Shown here piece after piece: positions 33,120 through 45,016 of a stretch of 64,000 nucleotides of DNA; position 1 is the first letter of the stretch; each line of letters opens with the position of its first letter. The notes under the pieces are model-generated. The model did not search any database and was not told the DNA's origin. It saw only the letters and a program-made list of their open reading frames with translations. The stretch is from NCBI GenBank assembly GCA_965153355.1, contig OZ231126.1, forward strand, positions 9,672,001 through 9,736,000, given 5' to 3'. Position numbers and translations under genes: made by a program. This stretch comes from Flaccisagitta enflata (taxonomy: Eukaryota > Chaetognatha > Sagittoidea > Aphragmophora).

Positions 33120-33570
33120 TAGGAGCAAGGATGTCAAAGAGCAAGGATGTTGTAAGAGCAAGGATGGCGTGAGAGCAAGGATGTTGTAAGAGCGAGGATG
33201 GCGTAAGAGCGAGGATGGCGTAAGAGCGAGGATGGCGTAAGAGCAAGGATGGCGTAAGAGCAAGGATAGCGTAAGAGCAAGGATGGTGTAAGAGCAAGGA
33301 TGGCGTGAGAGCAAGGATGGCGTAAGAGCAAGAGCAAGAGAGAGCATGAGAGAGCAAGGATGGCGTAAGAGCAAGGATGGCGTAAGAGCAAGGATGGCGT
33401 AAGAGCAAAGATGGGGTAAGAGCAAGGATGGGGTAAGAGCAAGGATGGCGTAGGAGCAAGGATGGCCTAAGAGCAAGGATGGCGTAAGAGCAAGGATGGC
33501 GTAAGAGCAAGGATAGTGTAAGAGCAAGGATAGTGTAAGAGCAAGGATAGCGTAAGAGCAAGGAGGGCGA
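33120..33570. repeat. 17-bp minisatellite GCGTAAGAGCAAGGATG
   Basis: About 25 units near the left end of the Helentron-like element. The long open frames with CSYAILALTPSLLL-type repeats here are artefacts. Confidence 0.95.
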
Positions 33571-33652
33571 AGATGGAGAGAGCAATGAGAGAGCATGAGA
33601 GAGAGGGAGAGCAAAGAGAAATGTTCCGGAGGCAATCCCGGCAAGTAGCCTA

Positions 33653-33920
33653 AAGAGATACTGGAGACCATTAAGGTAACCAGTGATGTTGTCACAAGGA
33701 CAGAGCATCATAACTTCAATTTAAATTTTCCTGGATAAACCAGGGAAACAGGATTTTGTAGATACTGGAGACCATTAAGGTAACCAGTGATGTTGTCACA
33801 AGGACAGAGCATCATAACTTCAATTTAAATTTTCCTGGATAAACCAGGTAAACAGGATTTTGTAGATACTGGAGACCATTAAGGTAACCAGTGAGGTTGT
33901 CACAAGGACAGAGCATCAAA
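33653..33920. repeat. 104-bp tandem repeat (about 2.5 copies)
   Basis: The unit begins GATACTGGAGACCATTAAGG (copies at about 33657, 33761 and 33865), with near-perfect identity; inside the Helentron-like element. Confidence 0.93.
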
Positions 33921-34255
33921 CAATAATATAAATAAGACAAATATAAGATGATTAAGCAAGCACTCATACAAAAAAAAAACAAAAACAAAAAAATAAAAAA
34001 AACAAAAAAACAAATTGGCCTCCGCCAATTTAGCCCTGTCGGACAGAGTATGAGTGCCATTGCATTTTTCATAAAAACAAACTGAATGAATACTAATGAT
34101 TTCACCTATCCAGGTCTTAGGTATATGGTGATAAACAAATTTTATGCATGAAAAAAGGTGAAGAAGTGCAAATGATTTAGGGTTGAAATGAATAACGTAA
34201 CATTTTTGTTTACAAGGATTTTATCCAATGGCCTGGATAGTGTGAAAACATTAGT

Positions 34256-37200
34256 TCAGTTTTCCTTCTTCACAGACAAATAAATGGGTAAATGATCACT
34301 TTTTGTTAGTGTGTTTAATACACCAAACTGGATAAAGTTGGGGTTAATGTTGGTATAAATATGATCTAAAGTATTCTTTCTTAAATGAGTTGGGCCTGTG
34401 ATAAGTTGTTTAAGACCAAGGGTCTGCATAACTGAAGTAAATTCCTTGGGCATGTTTTCTGGGTTTTTATTAAAATCACCAAAAATGGCCATTTTGGTGA
34501 ATGGATCTGTATTTTCAAAAACTGTTGCAATCAGATTTGCTGCTCCTTTATACACATGAATAGAGCTTTCTGGCATGATGTAAAGAAAGAACAGAATTAT
34601 GTCACGAAATTGTTCATTTTCCTTATAAAAGTTTGGATATTTTGCTGTCACAATGACACCATTTTGAAGCAAGTTTTGGCCAAGATTTTGTGTTAAAGAA
34701 ATCTTTGAATACACAGCAACACTCAAAGATGGACGATCATTGCTAGAAAGATGCATACTAGGCTGACCAAATTCTTTCATTGGCATTGCCTTACCTTCTT
34801 GGAATCGCGTATCAACAATTCCAAAAATGCAACAACCTTTCACATTCCAGTCATTTTCCAGAGCAACAAGTTTCCCAATGACTGACTGGGAATTCATAAA
34901 TAATACTGAATTATATTCATCTTGCATGTCAAACAAGCAAGGCATTGTCACATCCAACTTACTATTCAAGCGTAATCTTTCCATTTCTTGTACGCATCGG
35001 ACATCATGACGAATCTTTGTTTCTGCCAGCCCTTCAGGTCCTAAAATAGAGACATTTGATTTTGAAGGACATCGTGAAAAGGCAACATAATGACAATGAG
35101 ATGTATGCCCTTTTCTATCTGAAAAGTCTACAACAATCTTTGTCAGAGTAGCACCTTGGGTTCTGTTCACAGTGCGAGCCTTGGCAGCTCGTAATGGAAA
35201 CTGTTTTCTTGTAAAATATTTGGACTTACATGGTATTGACTGACGTAAAACCGGCAACCAATTCTTGGGAATTGAACTGTCATACAAAAATTGGTAGGTT
35301 TGACGCCAAAGTCTTCCTACCCTGGCATCTTGAGGATCGACCCAAACTATGTCACCCTTGCTTGAGTTTTTTGTGTATTTTTTGGCAATGCAGGGAGTAC
35401 CATTGGTTATCCCATCATTGGTATCAAGGTTACTGGTAAAGTCATACTCATGGTCAATGGCCAAATTTAGTTTAGCAGGTAGATTCTGCACTTCCCCTCT
35501 TCCAATTGAGGCGATATTGCAATCAATGGTATCAGGAGATACAGGAGCATTTGCTGCATGTTTATCATCAGCTGGTATGACAAACCTGTTCTCAGGAGGT
35601 GCCGATAAAAACCAACTGTTATTGATTGTATCACATCTATCATTAGTTAATGTTATGTAATTAGCATCTGGAATGATTGGGCTATCTCTAGGTATGATTT
35701 GCTCACTTATGTATGTTTTATCAATATCGCCCAAAGGAGCCTCACGCAGTCTATTAAGAAATTGAGCCCATTGCTTTTCATCTCGTTGTCTCATAATTTC
35801 ATCAAGTTCAAACATCTTTATTTCTTCTTCCCAAAGATTAAAAGCCAAAGGCCGACCGTTAATTTGGGAATGAGCATCAATGCTTTGCATTTGCCATACT
35901 GGCCTACCTTTAACAGGAAGTAACTGAAACACATCCCCAACAGCCAAAACATGAACACCACCAAATGGAACATCATCCCGTTCCTTAATTCTACGTAATC
36001 TTTGATCCATATCAATCCACATTTCATTATCCACCATACTGATTTCATCACATATGAGGACTTTTAAGTCACCCAATTTGGCTTGTAACTCTGCTAACTT
36101 ACTTCCTGTAAGTTGCTCTCGCTTTTTTTGAGTGCCAAATGGCATTTTAAACAGGGTGTTAATGGTGTGACCACGAACTTGATGACTAGCCTTTCCAGTA
36201 AAGGCACACTTTACTATGTGAAGAGCTGAATGATCAAGTCCAGGAACACTGTTAAAATACCTTTTAGCTGCTTCGTACAGAACATTGACGGCAGTTGTTT
36301 TTCCAACACCAGCCCCCCCAGATAAGAACCAGAGGATTTGATCACCGTTTGATCCTTGTTTCAATCTATGTAAAAAGAAGTTGACAAATTGAAACTGCTT
36401 CTTATTCAATTTGGCAGCTTCCTTGTGAAAAAAACTTTCAGACCACTCATCATCATAATGATATGATCTTGAAAGTAAAGCACTAGGAATTCGTTCAGGC
36501 AAAGGTAAGTTCTGTTCAGCAACTTGTTGTTGCCTCACACTGTCTCCATGAGCCTGTACAACGCCAGGGGCTAAATCTGCCATAACTAAATTATCCCCAT
36601 CATCATCAGGATGTGTTGTGATATTCTCTAGACCTCGAAATTCAGATTCATACTTTGAGTAAATAGACCGTTGTTGATCGACATAGTCTTTTACTTCTTG
36701 ATAACGCTCTTTATATGTTTCAAAATTTCCTTTCAAATCAGAAATGTTGCGAAAAGGATAAAAAAGCAATAGTAGTTCACGATAATGCTCTTCTTCCTGC
36801 GTCTCAACATTAAAGTTGATGTAACGAATAATTCTTGGTTTCTTTCGTTTGCTTAAACCATTCAATTTAATACAAGAAGCCTCTGATGGAGGTTCATCAT
36901 CATCCACTTGCTCACTCTCTTTTTCTTCAGCAAATTCTTCAGAGGGGTCCATATTCCTAAGTGCTTTGTGATATGAACCCAGCCCATCATAATAAGCAAC
37001 ATATTCAGCCAAGCAAATGTTTTTCAAACTATTTGGTCTCTCCATGTACCGGTCAGTGCTGTTTTTTACAAATATGTCTGTATCTTCATCATCCATATCC
37101 ATATATTCAGATTCAGATTTACACAACTTTGCCGAGTCTTCAGCAGTAGGTATAAAGACTACTGCATTGGAACTGTTGTACAATTGGATACCCAACATAT

Positions 37201-38635
37201 AGTAGGCAGCCTCTTGCGCTCCAGTTTCAACATAATCTATGAATCTATTAGCTATGTGTCTAACTGATGCTTTATGATTCATTTGTTTGAATGCCGCCTC
37301 TTTACTTGCCACACGTAATGTTTCAGAGAGCCCACGTTCCCCTTTAGTTACATAGTCAAGAATGTATGCAGCAGCAGCATAGCCATTTACGACATATTGA
37401 CAATCCATATTAGCCTTCCACACAGCAAGACATTGGGGATTGTAAGAATTGATCCATCTCTGATCTAAAGTTCTTTTCAAAAATACAGTATCAACATGTA
37501 TAGAACTTCTTATGGCATTGATATAATCAATATATGACATGTCTAGATACTTTATGAAATCCAACATGGATTGCATTTTATGATTTTGAGGTTGTTCAGA
37601 CCAATTGTTCAAGGTCTCTTCAATCTTTTTGAAATTAGTCTTGTGTCTGCTCATTTCTTGTAGTTGGGAACTTGTAAGAGGTTTCTCTTTTGTTCCTTTT
37701 TCAAATGGGAGTAAAATTGTAGTTTTGTCCATGGGTGGTTTGGGAAAATTAAAACGACAAACTTTACCTTTTTGGGGGCAAGTGCGAGTGTGTCTGTGAG
37801 TCTGACGAGCTATCAATTGTTTCCGTTCGTCAATGCTTAAGAAAGAAATGTTGTTCAAATCATCAGAGCAAGTGACAAATTTATCTACATAGGCAGAAAC
37901 TTGCTCCTCTGAATCTAAACCCAAGACAGGCGCATCTTTCATCCAAAGAAGACAGTGAAGATGGGGTGATCCACGATTTTGGAATTCAACCCGATAGAAA
38001 AATTCTTTCATTTCACCCAAAGGACCCTGGGGTGAACCAAGAAATTCTGAAAATAAAACACGAGTGCGATGATTAAAGTGCCTAGCACATGTTACTGGAT
38101 CAGCCAAGATCAACCTCTTTTTCTCCTTTGCGTCCATATTTTCAATTTCTGCATCAGTATATTCCTTCTTGTCAATCAAACGTCCCAAATTACGTAGCAA
38201 ATCAGTCCATTGATTTTCAGCTGCAGTAAAAGTACAAAAGAAAGTGGGTTTACCATGAAAACGCATCATGGCAAACAAGTTTTTCTTTATCTTTTCAAAG
38301 TAAGCTGGACTACCCCTAACAGATTTTAGGAATTTGTAGCCCTCATTGTGGTGTAAAATATTTTCTTTATTCAGTTTTAAGTCCTTTGCAGTGTAAGTAG
38401 ACCCATCTTTTTTCACTACTTTTCTTAGAGAAACCATTTCAAGATCAGCCAATAATTTGATCATAGATTTTCGGGTCTTAAAAAATAAATTTTCATGGTG
38501 TCTTGCAAATCTTCTATTCTTATGACGAAGTTCCCACTTACAAATTTTATGATAACTAACAGGTATTTTTGTCTTAGAACGAGGTTTCCCTCCAAAAAGA
38601 CTACAATAAGTCATTTCTTCAGCATGCTTATCCAT
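34256..38635 (-). CDS. Helentron RepHel: HUH endonuclease, PIF1 helicase, EEP nuclease
   Basis: 1,459 codons from ATG 38635; the true start is probably further upstream, because Helitron-like residues (RAEKWDN, ENQKPRNP) continue in this frame before a stop. Domains in order are: a Helitron-like N-terminal domain; a Rep HUH site (RVEFQNRGSPHLHCLLW; H225 and H227); a Rep tyrosine motif (NGYAAAAYILDYVTKG, about 418-433); PIF1-type helicase with Walker A (SGGAGVGKT, about 770), Walker B (LICDEISMVD) and VHVLAVGDVFQLLPV; and a C-terminal endonuclease/exonuclease/phosphatase fold with AIFGDFNKN, LDHIYTN and SDHLPIY. The EEP glutamate motif (usually ETR) reads VDTRF here, a Glu-to-Asp change. Rep plus helicase would drive rolling-circle transposition. 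A C-terminal EEP nuclease is the hallmark of Helentrons. Confidence 0.9.
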   Translation of the reverse strand: MDKHAEEMTYCSLFGGKPRSKTKIPVSYHKICKWELRHKNRRFARHHENLFFKTRKSMIKLLADLEMVSLRKVVKKDGSTYTAKDLKLNKENILHHNEGYKFLKSVRGSPAYFEKIKKNLFAMMRFHGKPTFFCTFTAAENQWTDLLRNLGRLIDKKEYTDAEIENMDAKEKKRLILADPVTCARHFNHRTRVLFSEFLGSPQGPLGEMKEFFYRVEFQNRGSPHLHCLLWMKDAPVLGLDSEEQVSAYVDKFVTCSDDLNNISFLSIDERKQLIARQTHRHTRTCPQKGKVCRFNFPKPPMDKTTILLPFEKGTKEKPLTSSQLQEMSRHKTNFKKIEETLNNWSEQPQNHKMQSMLDFIKYLDMSYIDYINAIRSSIHVDTVFLKRTLDQRWINSYNPQCLAVWKANMDCQYVVNGYAAAAYILDYVTKGERGLSETLRVASKEAAFKQMNHKASVRHIANRFIDYVETGAQEAAYYMLGIQLYNSSNAVVFIPTAEDSAKLCKSESEYMDMDDEDTDIFVKNSTDRYMERPNSLKNICLAEYVAYYDGLGSYHKALRNMDPSEEFAEEKESEQVDDDEPPSEASCIKLNGLSKRKKPRIIRYINFNVETQEEEHYRELLLLFYPFRNISDLKGNFETYKERYQEVKDYVDQQRSIYSKYESEFRGLENITTHPDDDGDNLVMADLAPGVVQAHGDSVRQQQVAEQNLPLPERIPSALLSRSYHYDDEWSESFFHKEAAKLNKKQFQFVNFFLHRLKQGSNGDQILWFLSGGAGVGKTTAVNVLYEAAKRYFNSVPGLDHSALHIVKCAFTGKASHQVRGHTINTLFKMPFGTQKKREQLTGSKLAELQAKLGDLKVLICDEISMVDNEMWIDMDQRLRRIKERDDVPFGGVHVLAVGDVFQLLPVKGRPVWQMQSIDAHSQINGRPLAFNLWEEEIKMFELDEIMRQRDEKQWAQFLNRLREAPLGDIDKTYISEQIIPRDSPIIPDANYITLTNDRCDTINNSWFLSAPPENRFVIPADDKHAANAPVSPDTIDCNIASIGRGEVQNLPAKLNLAIDHEYDFTSNLDTNDGITNGTPCIAKKYTKNSSKGDIVWVDPQDARVGRLWRQTYQFLYDSSIPKNWLPVLRQSIPCKSKYFTRKQFPLRAAKARTVNRTQGATLTKIVVDFSDRKGHTSHCHYVAFSRCPSKSNVSILGPEGLAETKIRHDVRCVQEMERLRLNSKLDVTMPCLFDMQDEYNSVLFMNSQSVIGKLVALENDWNVKGCCIFGIVDTRFQEGKAMPMKEFGQPSMHLSSNDRPSLSVAVYSKISLTQNLGQNLLQNGVIVTAKYPNFYKENEQFRDIILFFLYIMPESSIHVYKGAANLIATVFENTDPFTKMAIFGDFNKNPENMPKEFTSVMQTLGLKQLITGPTHLRKNTLDHIYTNINPNFIQFGVLNTLTKSDHLPIYLSVKKEN

Positions 38636-40478
38636 GAATGGATTTCTTGGTTTTTGATTTTCACTTGGAGCAACAGACAGGATATTATCCCATTTTTCTG
38701 CTCTCTTATTCTTTTTTGAGATACAGCATTTTTCACTTCTAAATCAGATACTAATTCTCTATTTGTTAGCATAGTGGTGAATAAGCCATCAGGGGATGGT
38801 TCCTCCTCACTTGCATGTTCTTCATCATCATCAAAATATGAACTAAAATCGAATAATTTACCCAACCAAGGAAATTTTTTGTTTGCCTTTTCCACCGGTT
38901 TGTCAGTTAAATTATATGCAAACAATAAATCCCTCGTAGTAGCATCAGGCTTTATTGATTGCATTCTCTCGCGCATTTTTTCTGGCTTGAAGCGAACATG
39001 ACATGGGTCACCATTCATTGCAACAACCTGAAAAGTTGCTAAAGCAAAAAGGGCATGATTAAAATAGGGCTGTGAAGTTTGAGGACAACAAACTTTTATT
39101 TTAGGCAGACCCTTATACAGTTTGTTAAGTTGTGCATTTAATTCCCTAACCATTTCTTGCAAATGGCCAGGGAAATGGTTAGAGTCATAAACCACAATAC
39201 ATCTCTCATTTTCGAAAAAATGATGAGAGACAACATAATGACGCGTTTTTGGTAAGTAATGCAACAGAACAGTTTTTTCTGAACTTTCAGGAGGCACAAA
39301 ATCAGGAAACCAATCATCTAGATTGGCGCCTGCACCTAATTGGGCCAAACTGAGAGGTGACAAAAAATGATCAGTTTCAATACTGTCTACAAACATATTT
39401 TTCATCATCAAGTCAACATACTTTTCAACATACTCTACTTCAATGTGTCCTTTTGATTCTATCATACCAAAGGATACAGTTGATGAGTCCTCCTTAAGCC
39501 TTTGAAATTTATCTATTTCATCATTAGAAGGCAAAACTGGCGCAGTTGCCGCTTGTGGACATTCTGAATTAGTCTCTTTATATGATGAAGTAAAGGTTGA
39601 AAAACCCAAGTCATCAAGGCATTCAGTGGTTTCCATCTCAATGTCAGAACCAGAGCTTTCAGAGTCAACAGTCAAAGCTTCTATGCCATCATCTTCAAGT
39701 TCATCTTTAACATCAACAACTTCAAAAGTGTTTTGTTTAACTTTTTTTTCTTCAAGATTAGACGGAGTATCACTAAATGCCTCAGTAAATTTTGGCACAG
39801 AATTGTCAGAACTGTCATTAGATTCATCAAGGTCAATAATGGAAGTCGATATTACATGATCAGTTTCATCATCACTGTCAAGGTTAATTATTTTCAAAAT
39901 AGCAAAATTGCACACCTTCAACTCCTCAAGAGAAAACTCTAAAAGGGCATCATTGATACGAAATCTAGTGCCATGCACCTCCAATTCATAATCTCCACAA
40001 ATGTCAAAATCAAACTTCACACTATCTGGGTCAAGTCCCAAGAGAAAATCCCCAATAGTTAGACTGTTAACAGTACCTTCCAAAGAAAAGACTCTACTCA
40101 AATTTTTAGAGTCCAAAAAACAAAGATCGATGCTATTGTTTATTTCTTTTGATTTTAAGAAGCAGACTGACCCATCATTTATTCCAGCAATATCAGACAA
40201 TGATTGTTGATCATCCGTCAAATTGATCACACAAGAACCACCACAAAGAAAAGTTGGATTTTTAAGGTCAGATATATGGAGGGCTTCAAGTTTATCTCTT
40301 ATCAATTTAGTTGACGCACCAACAGGCACTTGCAAACAAACAGCAGATTTTTCATTGCCAGGGTAAACGCAAATGTTCAAATTTCTAGGTTGCCCACCAT
40401 TTTGCAGGCTTCTTGGGATTATGTATTGATGGCAATCAATTAAAGAAAAATTATCAATTCCCAATTCAGCCAAAGTTA
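38611..40478 (-). pseudogene. Helentron Ulp1/C48-like protease region without catalytic Cys
   Basis: Open from the junction with the inserted element (about 40478) to a stop at 38611. The N-terminal part (NLNICVYPGNEKSAVCLQVP) and a ubiquitin-like feel are followed by an acidic linker (about 39950-39600). A C48-like domain then carries DSIETDHFLSPLSLAQLG, RHYVVSHHFF, CIVVYDSNHFPGHLQ and ALFALATFQ. In active Ulp1-type proteases of transposons the last block reads DCGLFA. Here it reads NHALFA, so the nucleophilic Cys is absent. The reading frame shifts into the RepHel frame near 38690 (A-rich stretch), indicating a frameshift in this copy. Confidence 0.65.
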
Positions 40479-40479
40479 A

Positions 40480-40845
40480 CAAGTCATCCAAGGATTGCAC
40501 ATGGTCAGCGGTACCCGATGCCCTGCTTGGAGTATAGCTGAAGAGAGTAGAGCAGCGCCCCAGGGCCGATGTCCTGTAGGAACAGTGGTGAACCATTACA
40601 TCCGCTCCTGACAAGGTTGATGGCCTTGAATTGATAATAAACCAACAAGAAGTTGGATTTTTGGGCTGATTTGGGCTTGAGAATTTACAATTTGTTGGGC
40701 CCAGAGGCATTGCCTCAAAGAGGCTGATTTTTTTGAGTGGGTGGGCTTGGAGAGGCTAGGGGCCCACCTTTGAGGCCTCTTGGGACACGTATTGATGGCA
40801 CAATGTAAAGAGGACATCGTCCCTTTGGGGCCGCTGCCCAAAAAG
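40480..40845. mobile_element. TIR element (GGGCAGCGGCCCC family) inserted in the Helentron ORF
   Basis: The leader ACAAGTCATCCAAGGATTGC, TGGTCAGCGGTACCCGATGC and the left TIR near 40552 match the copy at 8089-8200; the right TIR (GGGGCCGCTGCCC) ends at 40839. It breaks the frame between the zinc-finger protein and the Ulp1-like region. No clear target duplication. Confidence 0.75.
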
Positions 40846-43800
40846 GACTTATCATAAGGAATTGGGTTTTGATCATTTATTTTGTAAAATTGACATGCCT
40901 CCATGCTTGGTATGAACAAACATGGAGAAAAATCACTGAAACTCTTCATAACATTTGCTAGAGCTTCATAGATATCGTAGATGGTAATCTCATCTGGCTC
41001 GCCATCAACAAATACTTGATGACCAGATAGAGGGAGACGCAGCCAAAAGCAACTCTGCTCAAGTTGGTAACTGTGAACAAGATGTACAACGCTACCATCT
41101 AGAATTCCCAAATCCTTAATAGGTTTCTGAGGGGAATGAACAAACAGTTTAATTGCAAGATTAGCATTTCTCAGATAAAAATCATTATTAAACTCATGAG
41201 GTTGAAAAACAGACCTCACCATTTCAACAAGAGAACCTACCGAATCATGAATATTGATGTAGTTAAAGTGAACCCATCTATCAGCATAGCATATTGAAAA
41301 AGACATGGTCTCATCCTTTGCGACCTGCTCCTCTTCTGGAATAGGTTTTGAATAATGGGGCCCAACATTATCATTATTTTCTTGTATAAATTCTTCAGTC
41401 AAATCAGTTTGAAATTGAGAAGGGTCCCAATTTTCATCAAATGTGATTCCCAAATTTTTATATAAGGGTGTGCATGCCAAAGCCTTGGCTGCCTTTGCGA
41501 CTAAATCAGGTCTTATGGTGCTAGATATGTGGGCTTTTTTGTCAGATAGCCTTCGTTTCAGATCCAGACGAATAACCTGGGCCAAACTTTCGTTACAAGG
41601 GACAGTCATTTTAGATCTCAGTGCATGAATCGATTGTTGAGGGTTAGCAGGAACCAAAACCAAATTACCTCTTACATACTTCTCGCCACTAACAGGTTTG
41701 GGATGCATCCAAATAAAGACTTGTCTAGGAGCCAACAAACGCAGTTCTAAATCATTCAATCCTTTCAATTCATCAGGAATATCATTCATGCGCAAATCAT
41801 TCAATGGTGAAAGTGGAGGAATTTTGGCAAAATCATTTTTTGCATTCTTTTTATTCAGATAACTGTAACAAGTATTACAAATGAACTTCATCCCATGCAA
41901 TCGCCGTCTTGCCCCAGAGTAAGGGTAAAACAATTGCTCACAAATTTTGCAATCTAACAAACCCATGTGAAATTTCTTATTAATCAATTTATACATCACA
42001 TTAAAAGTTCTAGAAGCAAAATTACGTTTCTTAGCATATGTTGTTGGATTAGCAAAATATTTCCTTGCATTTCTTGCAAGCTGACGTGCCTGATTTTTTC
42101 TAGCCAATTCATTCTTATAGTATTCTTGATCTTTCCTTTTTTCAGCTTTTTTAGTTCTTTCAACTTCTCTCACATTAGGATCCAACCTTTTCATTTTTTT
42201 TGCCTCTTTTTCTTTAATAAGAAAACTTTCATCTTTTCTTTTTGCTCTCTTTGCTTCTTTTTCTTGAATAAGAAAACTTTCATCTTTTCTTTTTGCTCTC
42301 TTTGCTTCTTTTTCTTGGTTGAGATATTTTTGATCTTTTCTTTTTTCTCTCTTTGCTTCTTTTTCTTGAATAAGAAAACTTTCATCTTTTCTTTTTGCTC
42401 TCTTTGCTTCTTTTTCTTGGTTGAGATATTTTTCATCTTTTCTTTTTTCTCTCTTTGCTTCTTTTTCTTGGTTAAGAAAACTTTTTTCTTTTCTTTTTTC
42501 TCTCATTGCTATGATTTCTTTTTTCAAGTAAGTTTTATCTTTTCTTTTTTCTCGTTTTGCTTCTTTTTCTTGGTTAAGAAAACTTTTTTCTTTCCTTTTA
42601 TTTCTCATTGCTGTCAAATTTTTAAGCCTTTTTCTAAGAGACAAACTAAGCTTGATGTGTGATTTTTGATGCAAAACCAAAAAATTCAATCTGGCAAATT
42701 CCTGACCACAAGTGGTACACTTCCAAATGGATGCTTTTTTAGGGGGAGGTGGAGTTTCTTTTACAGTCTTTTCTTTAACACTTGGCTTTGAATGGACCAT
42801 ATTCTTATGGCGAGTCAAATATCGCTGATTTTTGAAATCTTTTTTGCAAATTTCGCAAGTCTTATTGTTATGAGATCGCTTATGATTTGTCAATGCTACT
42901 TTAGTGTCAGCTACAAACAAACAATTGGGAAAATCACATTTCAGATTATTTTCCTTAAACACTTTATCTTTTTTTGATTGATCAAGCAAATATTTATCCA
43001 TCAGTGAAGATTCCAAAAAAGTTACTAATTCAGGGTGCTTTTTTGAATTGTGCGCATGCAACTCGCGTTTAGATGGGAAGCAGAGATGGCACTTTTCACA
43101 TAAATGCTTCTCCTTCGCACCACCTCTAAGACCTAGAGAATGAATAAATATGACACCATTATGTGAGATAGGATAATCATGCAGGCGAGATTTTGAAAAA
43201 AGTGGTTTGCTTTTGTGAGTCAAAAAAAAATCTTTTAACTCAAATTGATCAACCAAAAATTGTGTCAGATTCTCTACACTGGCACATTTTCCAATATGCA
43301 AACTAGATCTTTCAAGAGAAAAGGAATCACTCTTCAAGAAAACCTGTATAACTTTTCCACACAGATGAGGAATGTTTGGTTCAGAACTCAAGTTCATATA
43401 ATTGCAAAACGCACACTCAAGATGCCTCTGTAATCGTTTCCCCTTGAACAAAGGCCTCTGGGAAAATTCATGGACCTCCTCATCACAACAATGAGCAACA
43501 CTTTCTGAATTGATATTTCCTGAGCCATAGAGACCAAAGCCCTCAACACCAAAGGAAAAATTATCACCTTTGATGTCAACAGATGATGGCTCCTTTGATT
43601 TACCTTGATTTACCTTGCTAGGGTTGGTTGAAGATACCTGTGGGACAGAAGCCCGAAAGAGACGTTCATAAGGTGGAACATCAATACCACGCTCCTTGCG
43701 CTTCTTCTCTTTCTCTTGCTTCTCTCGTTCTTGCTGAGGGCTTCTGCCAATACCTCCCGTTTTCTTGGGTCTTGGTGATTTTGACCGTGGTTGCGGCAAG

Positions 43801-44729
43801 TGGTTGGGCTGAGAAAAACAAAAATTGGGATCGAGATCAGCAGAGGGCCACAACCATTCATTCTTCTTTTTTGTACGTGGCTTCTTCTTCCGAATAAGGC
43901 AGTACTGTTTTACTTTTGCCTCAGACTTGGGAACAGATTGAGCCTTTGCCTTCAAAGGGCCCCTGAATGAAATATCCTGTGAAAGAACGCAATTGTGAAT
44001 AAAGAGATTATTGTTTTGGACAGTCTTCATCCTTGGTTTGACTGTTGGAACAGGAACCTGTGGCTGAAAAGAAAAAGAGCCAGAACTTTTGGGTAAGGGG
44101 GGGAAATCAGAAAGATTGAGAGAAAATGAAGGTCGAGAATTAATGATAAAGTTAACCATTTCTACCTTCCCCTCGTCAGACAAGTGCAAACCATCATCCC
44201 AAAGCAATGATGACCAAATGTGGTCTGATGGTGAGATAACATGACGCACCTTGTTCCCATGGCATGGACAAACTGAAAGGCAGCACTGATAAAGAGAAAT
44301 GGCTTCATTAGTTTTGTCAATCCAGTCTTTATCTTTCATGGTCGAAAAGTGTTCATAGTCACGCTTGGATACTTCTCTGTGAGGAACTGGGGCAAGCACG
44401 ACATTGGCATCAGGATGGCGAGTAGAAAAAAGGTGAAGGTTTGTTCGAGCCACTTTTGCAATTTCCTTCGCTATCATAATAGGGGTGGTTTCTCTGGAGC
44501 GATTAAAATCATTTGCACCAGCCACAACAAATACAAAGTCATAAGATTTCTCATCCATATGAGCATCACCTCTTCCTCCAACACCAAGCAAATCTTCAAT
44601 CGTTTCACCACCATGAGATTCCACATCAAGTGACTTAAGCTTAAATTCTTTAATTAATGCTTTTTTAGCCTCATCTGGAGTTTCTCTCATGAGACTATCT
44701 GAAAGAATTAATCCATCCATCGCAACCAT
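40846..44729 (-). CDS. Helentron SGNH-hydrolase-like, zinc-finger and DUF6570-like protein
   Basis: About 1,294 codons from ATG 44729 to the inserted element. Residues 1-200 resemble an SGNH/GDSL hydrolase: S10-D11-S12, HGGET (39-43), GANDF (71-75) and DDGLHLSDEG (D179, H182). A Lys/Pro-rich region follows, then several C2H2 or C2HC fingers (CEKCHLCFPSKRELHAHNSK; CEICKKDFKNQRYLTRHKN; CTTCGQEFARLNFLVLHQK). Next come about ten Lys/Glu-rich repeats (REKRKDEKYLNQEKEAK, 42180-42600), a Cys-x2-Cys pair region (CKICEQLFYPY, CNTC) and a DUF6570-like Helitron segment (DLELRLLAPRQVFIWMHP). The N-terminal esterase-like module recalls ORF1 of CR1 LINEs. The frame beyond 40846 is read through the inserted element and is not part of the protein. 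Confidence 0.8.
42180..42600 (-). repeat. coding tandem repeat, about 48 bp, Lys/Glu-rich
   Basis: Repeats of TTTGCTTCTTTTTCTTGG-type DNA encode about ten units like KRAKRKDESFLIQEKEA inside the Helentron zinc-finger protein; predicted long charged helix. Frames on the opposite strand are shadows. Confidence 0.9.
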
Positions 44730-45016
44730 AAATCATACAAACTTGGTAATGGAAACACTTGACCTGATATTGGATTTGACTGGAGATGAGATTTGAGTAA
44801 GCACTATCAATGAGGCACCAGCGATCAGCGTCCAGATCCTGAAACCAGGTCATATAAATAAATAAATAAATAAATAAATAAAAGGAAATAGAATCATTAT
44901 GTGAGTGATGCATGAAACCACAAGATATTACCTGATTACCATGTAACAGTAAATAGCTATATTAAAAGTTATTCAGAGAAGCTGATTGTCTGCACATTCT
45001 TTACCAATGAATGTGT

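Noticed and set aside
32932-33711. Leucine-rich repeat ORFs with CSYAILALTPSLLL periodicity
   Set aside because: Direct translation of a 17-bp minisatellite; open in all three frames of one strand.
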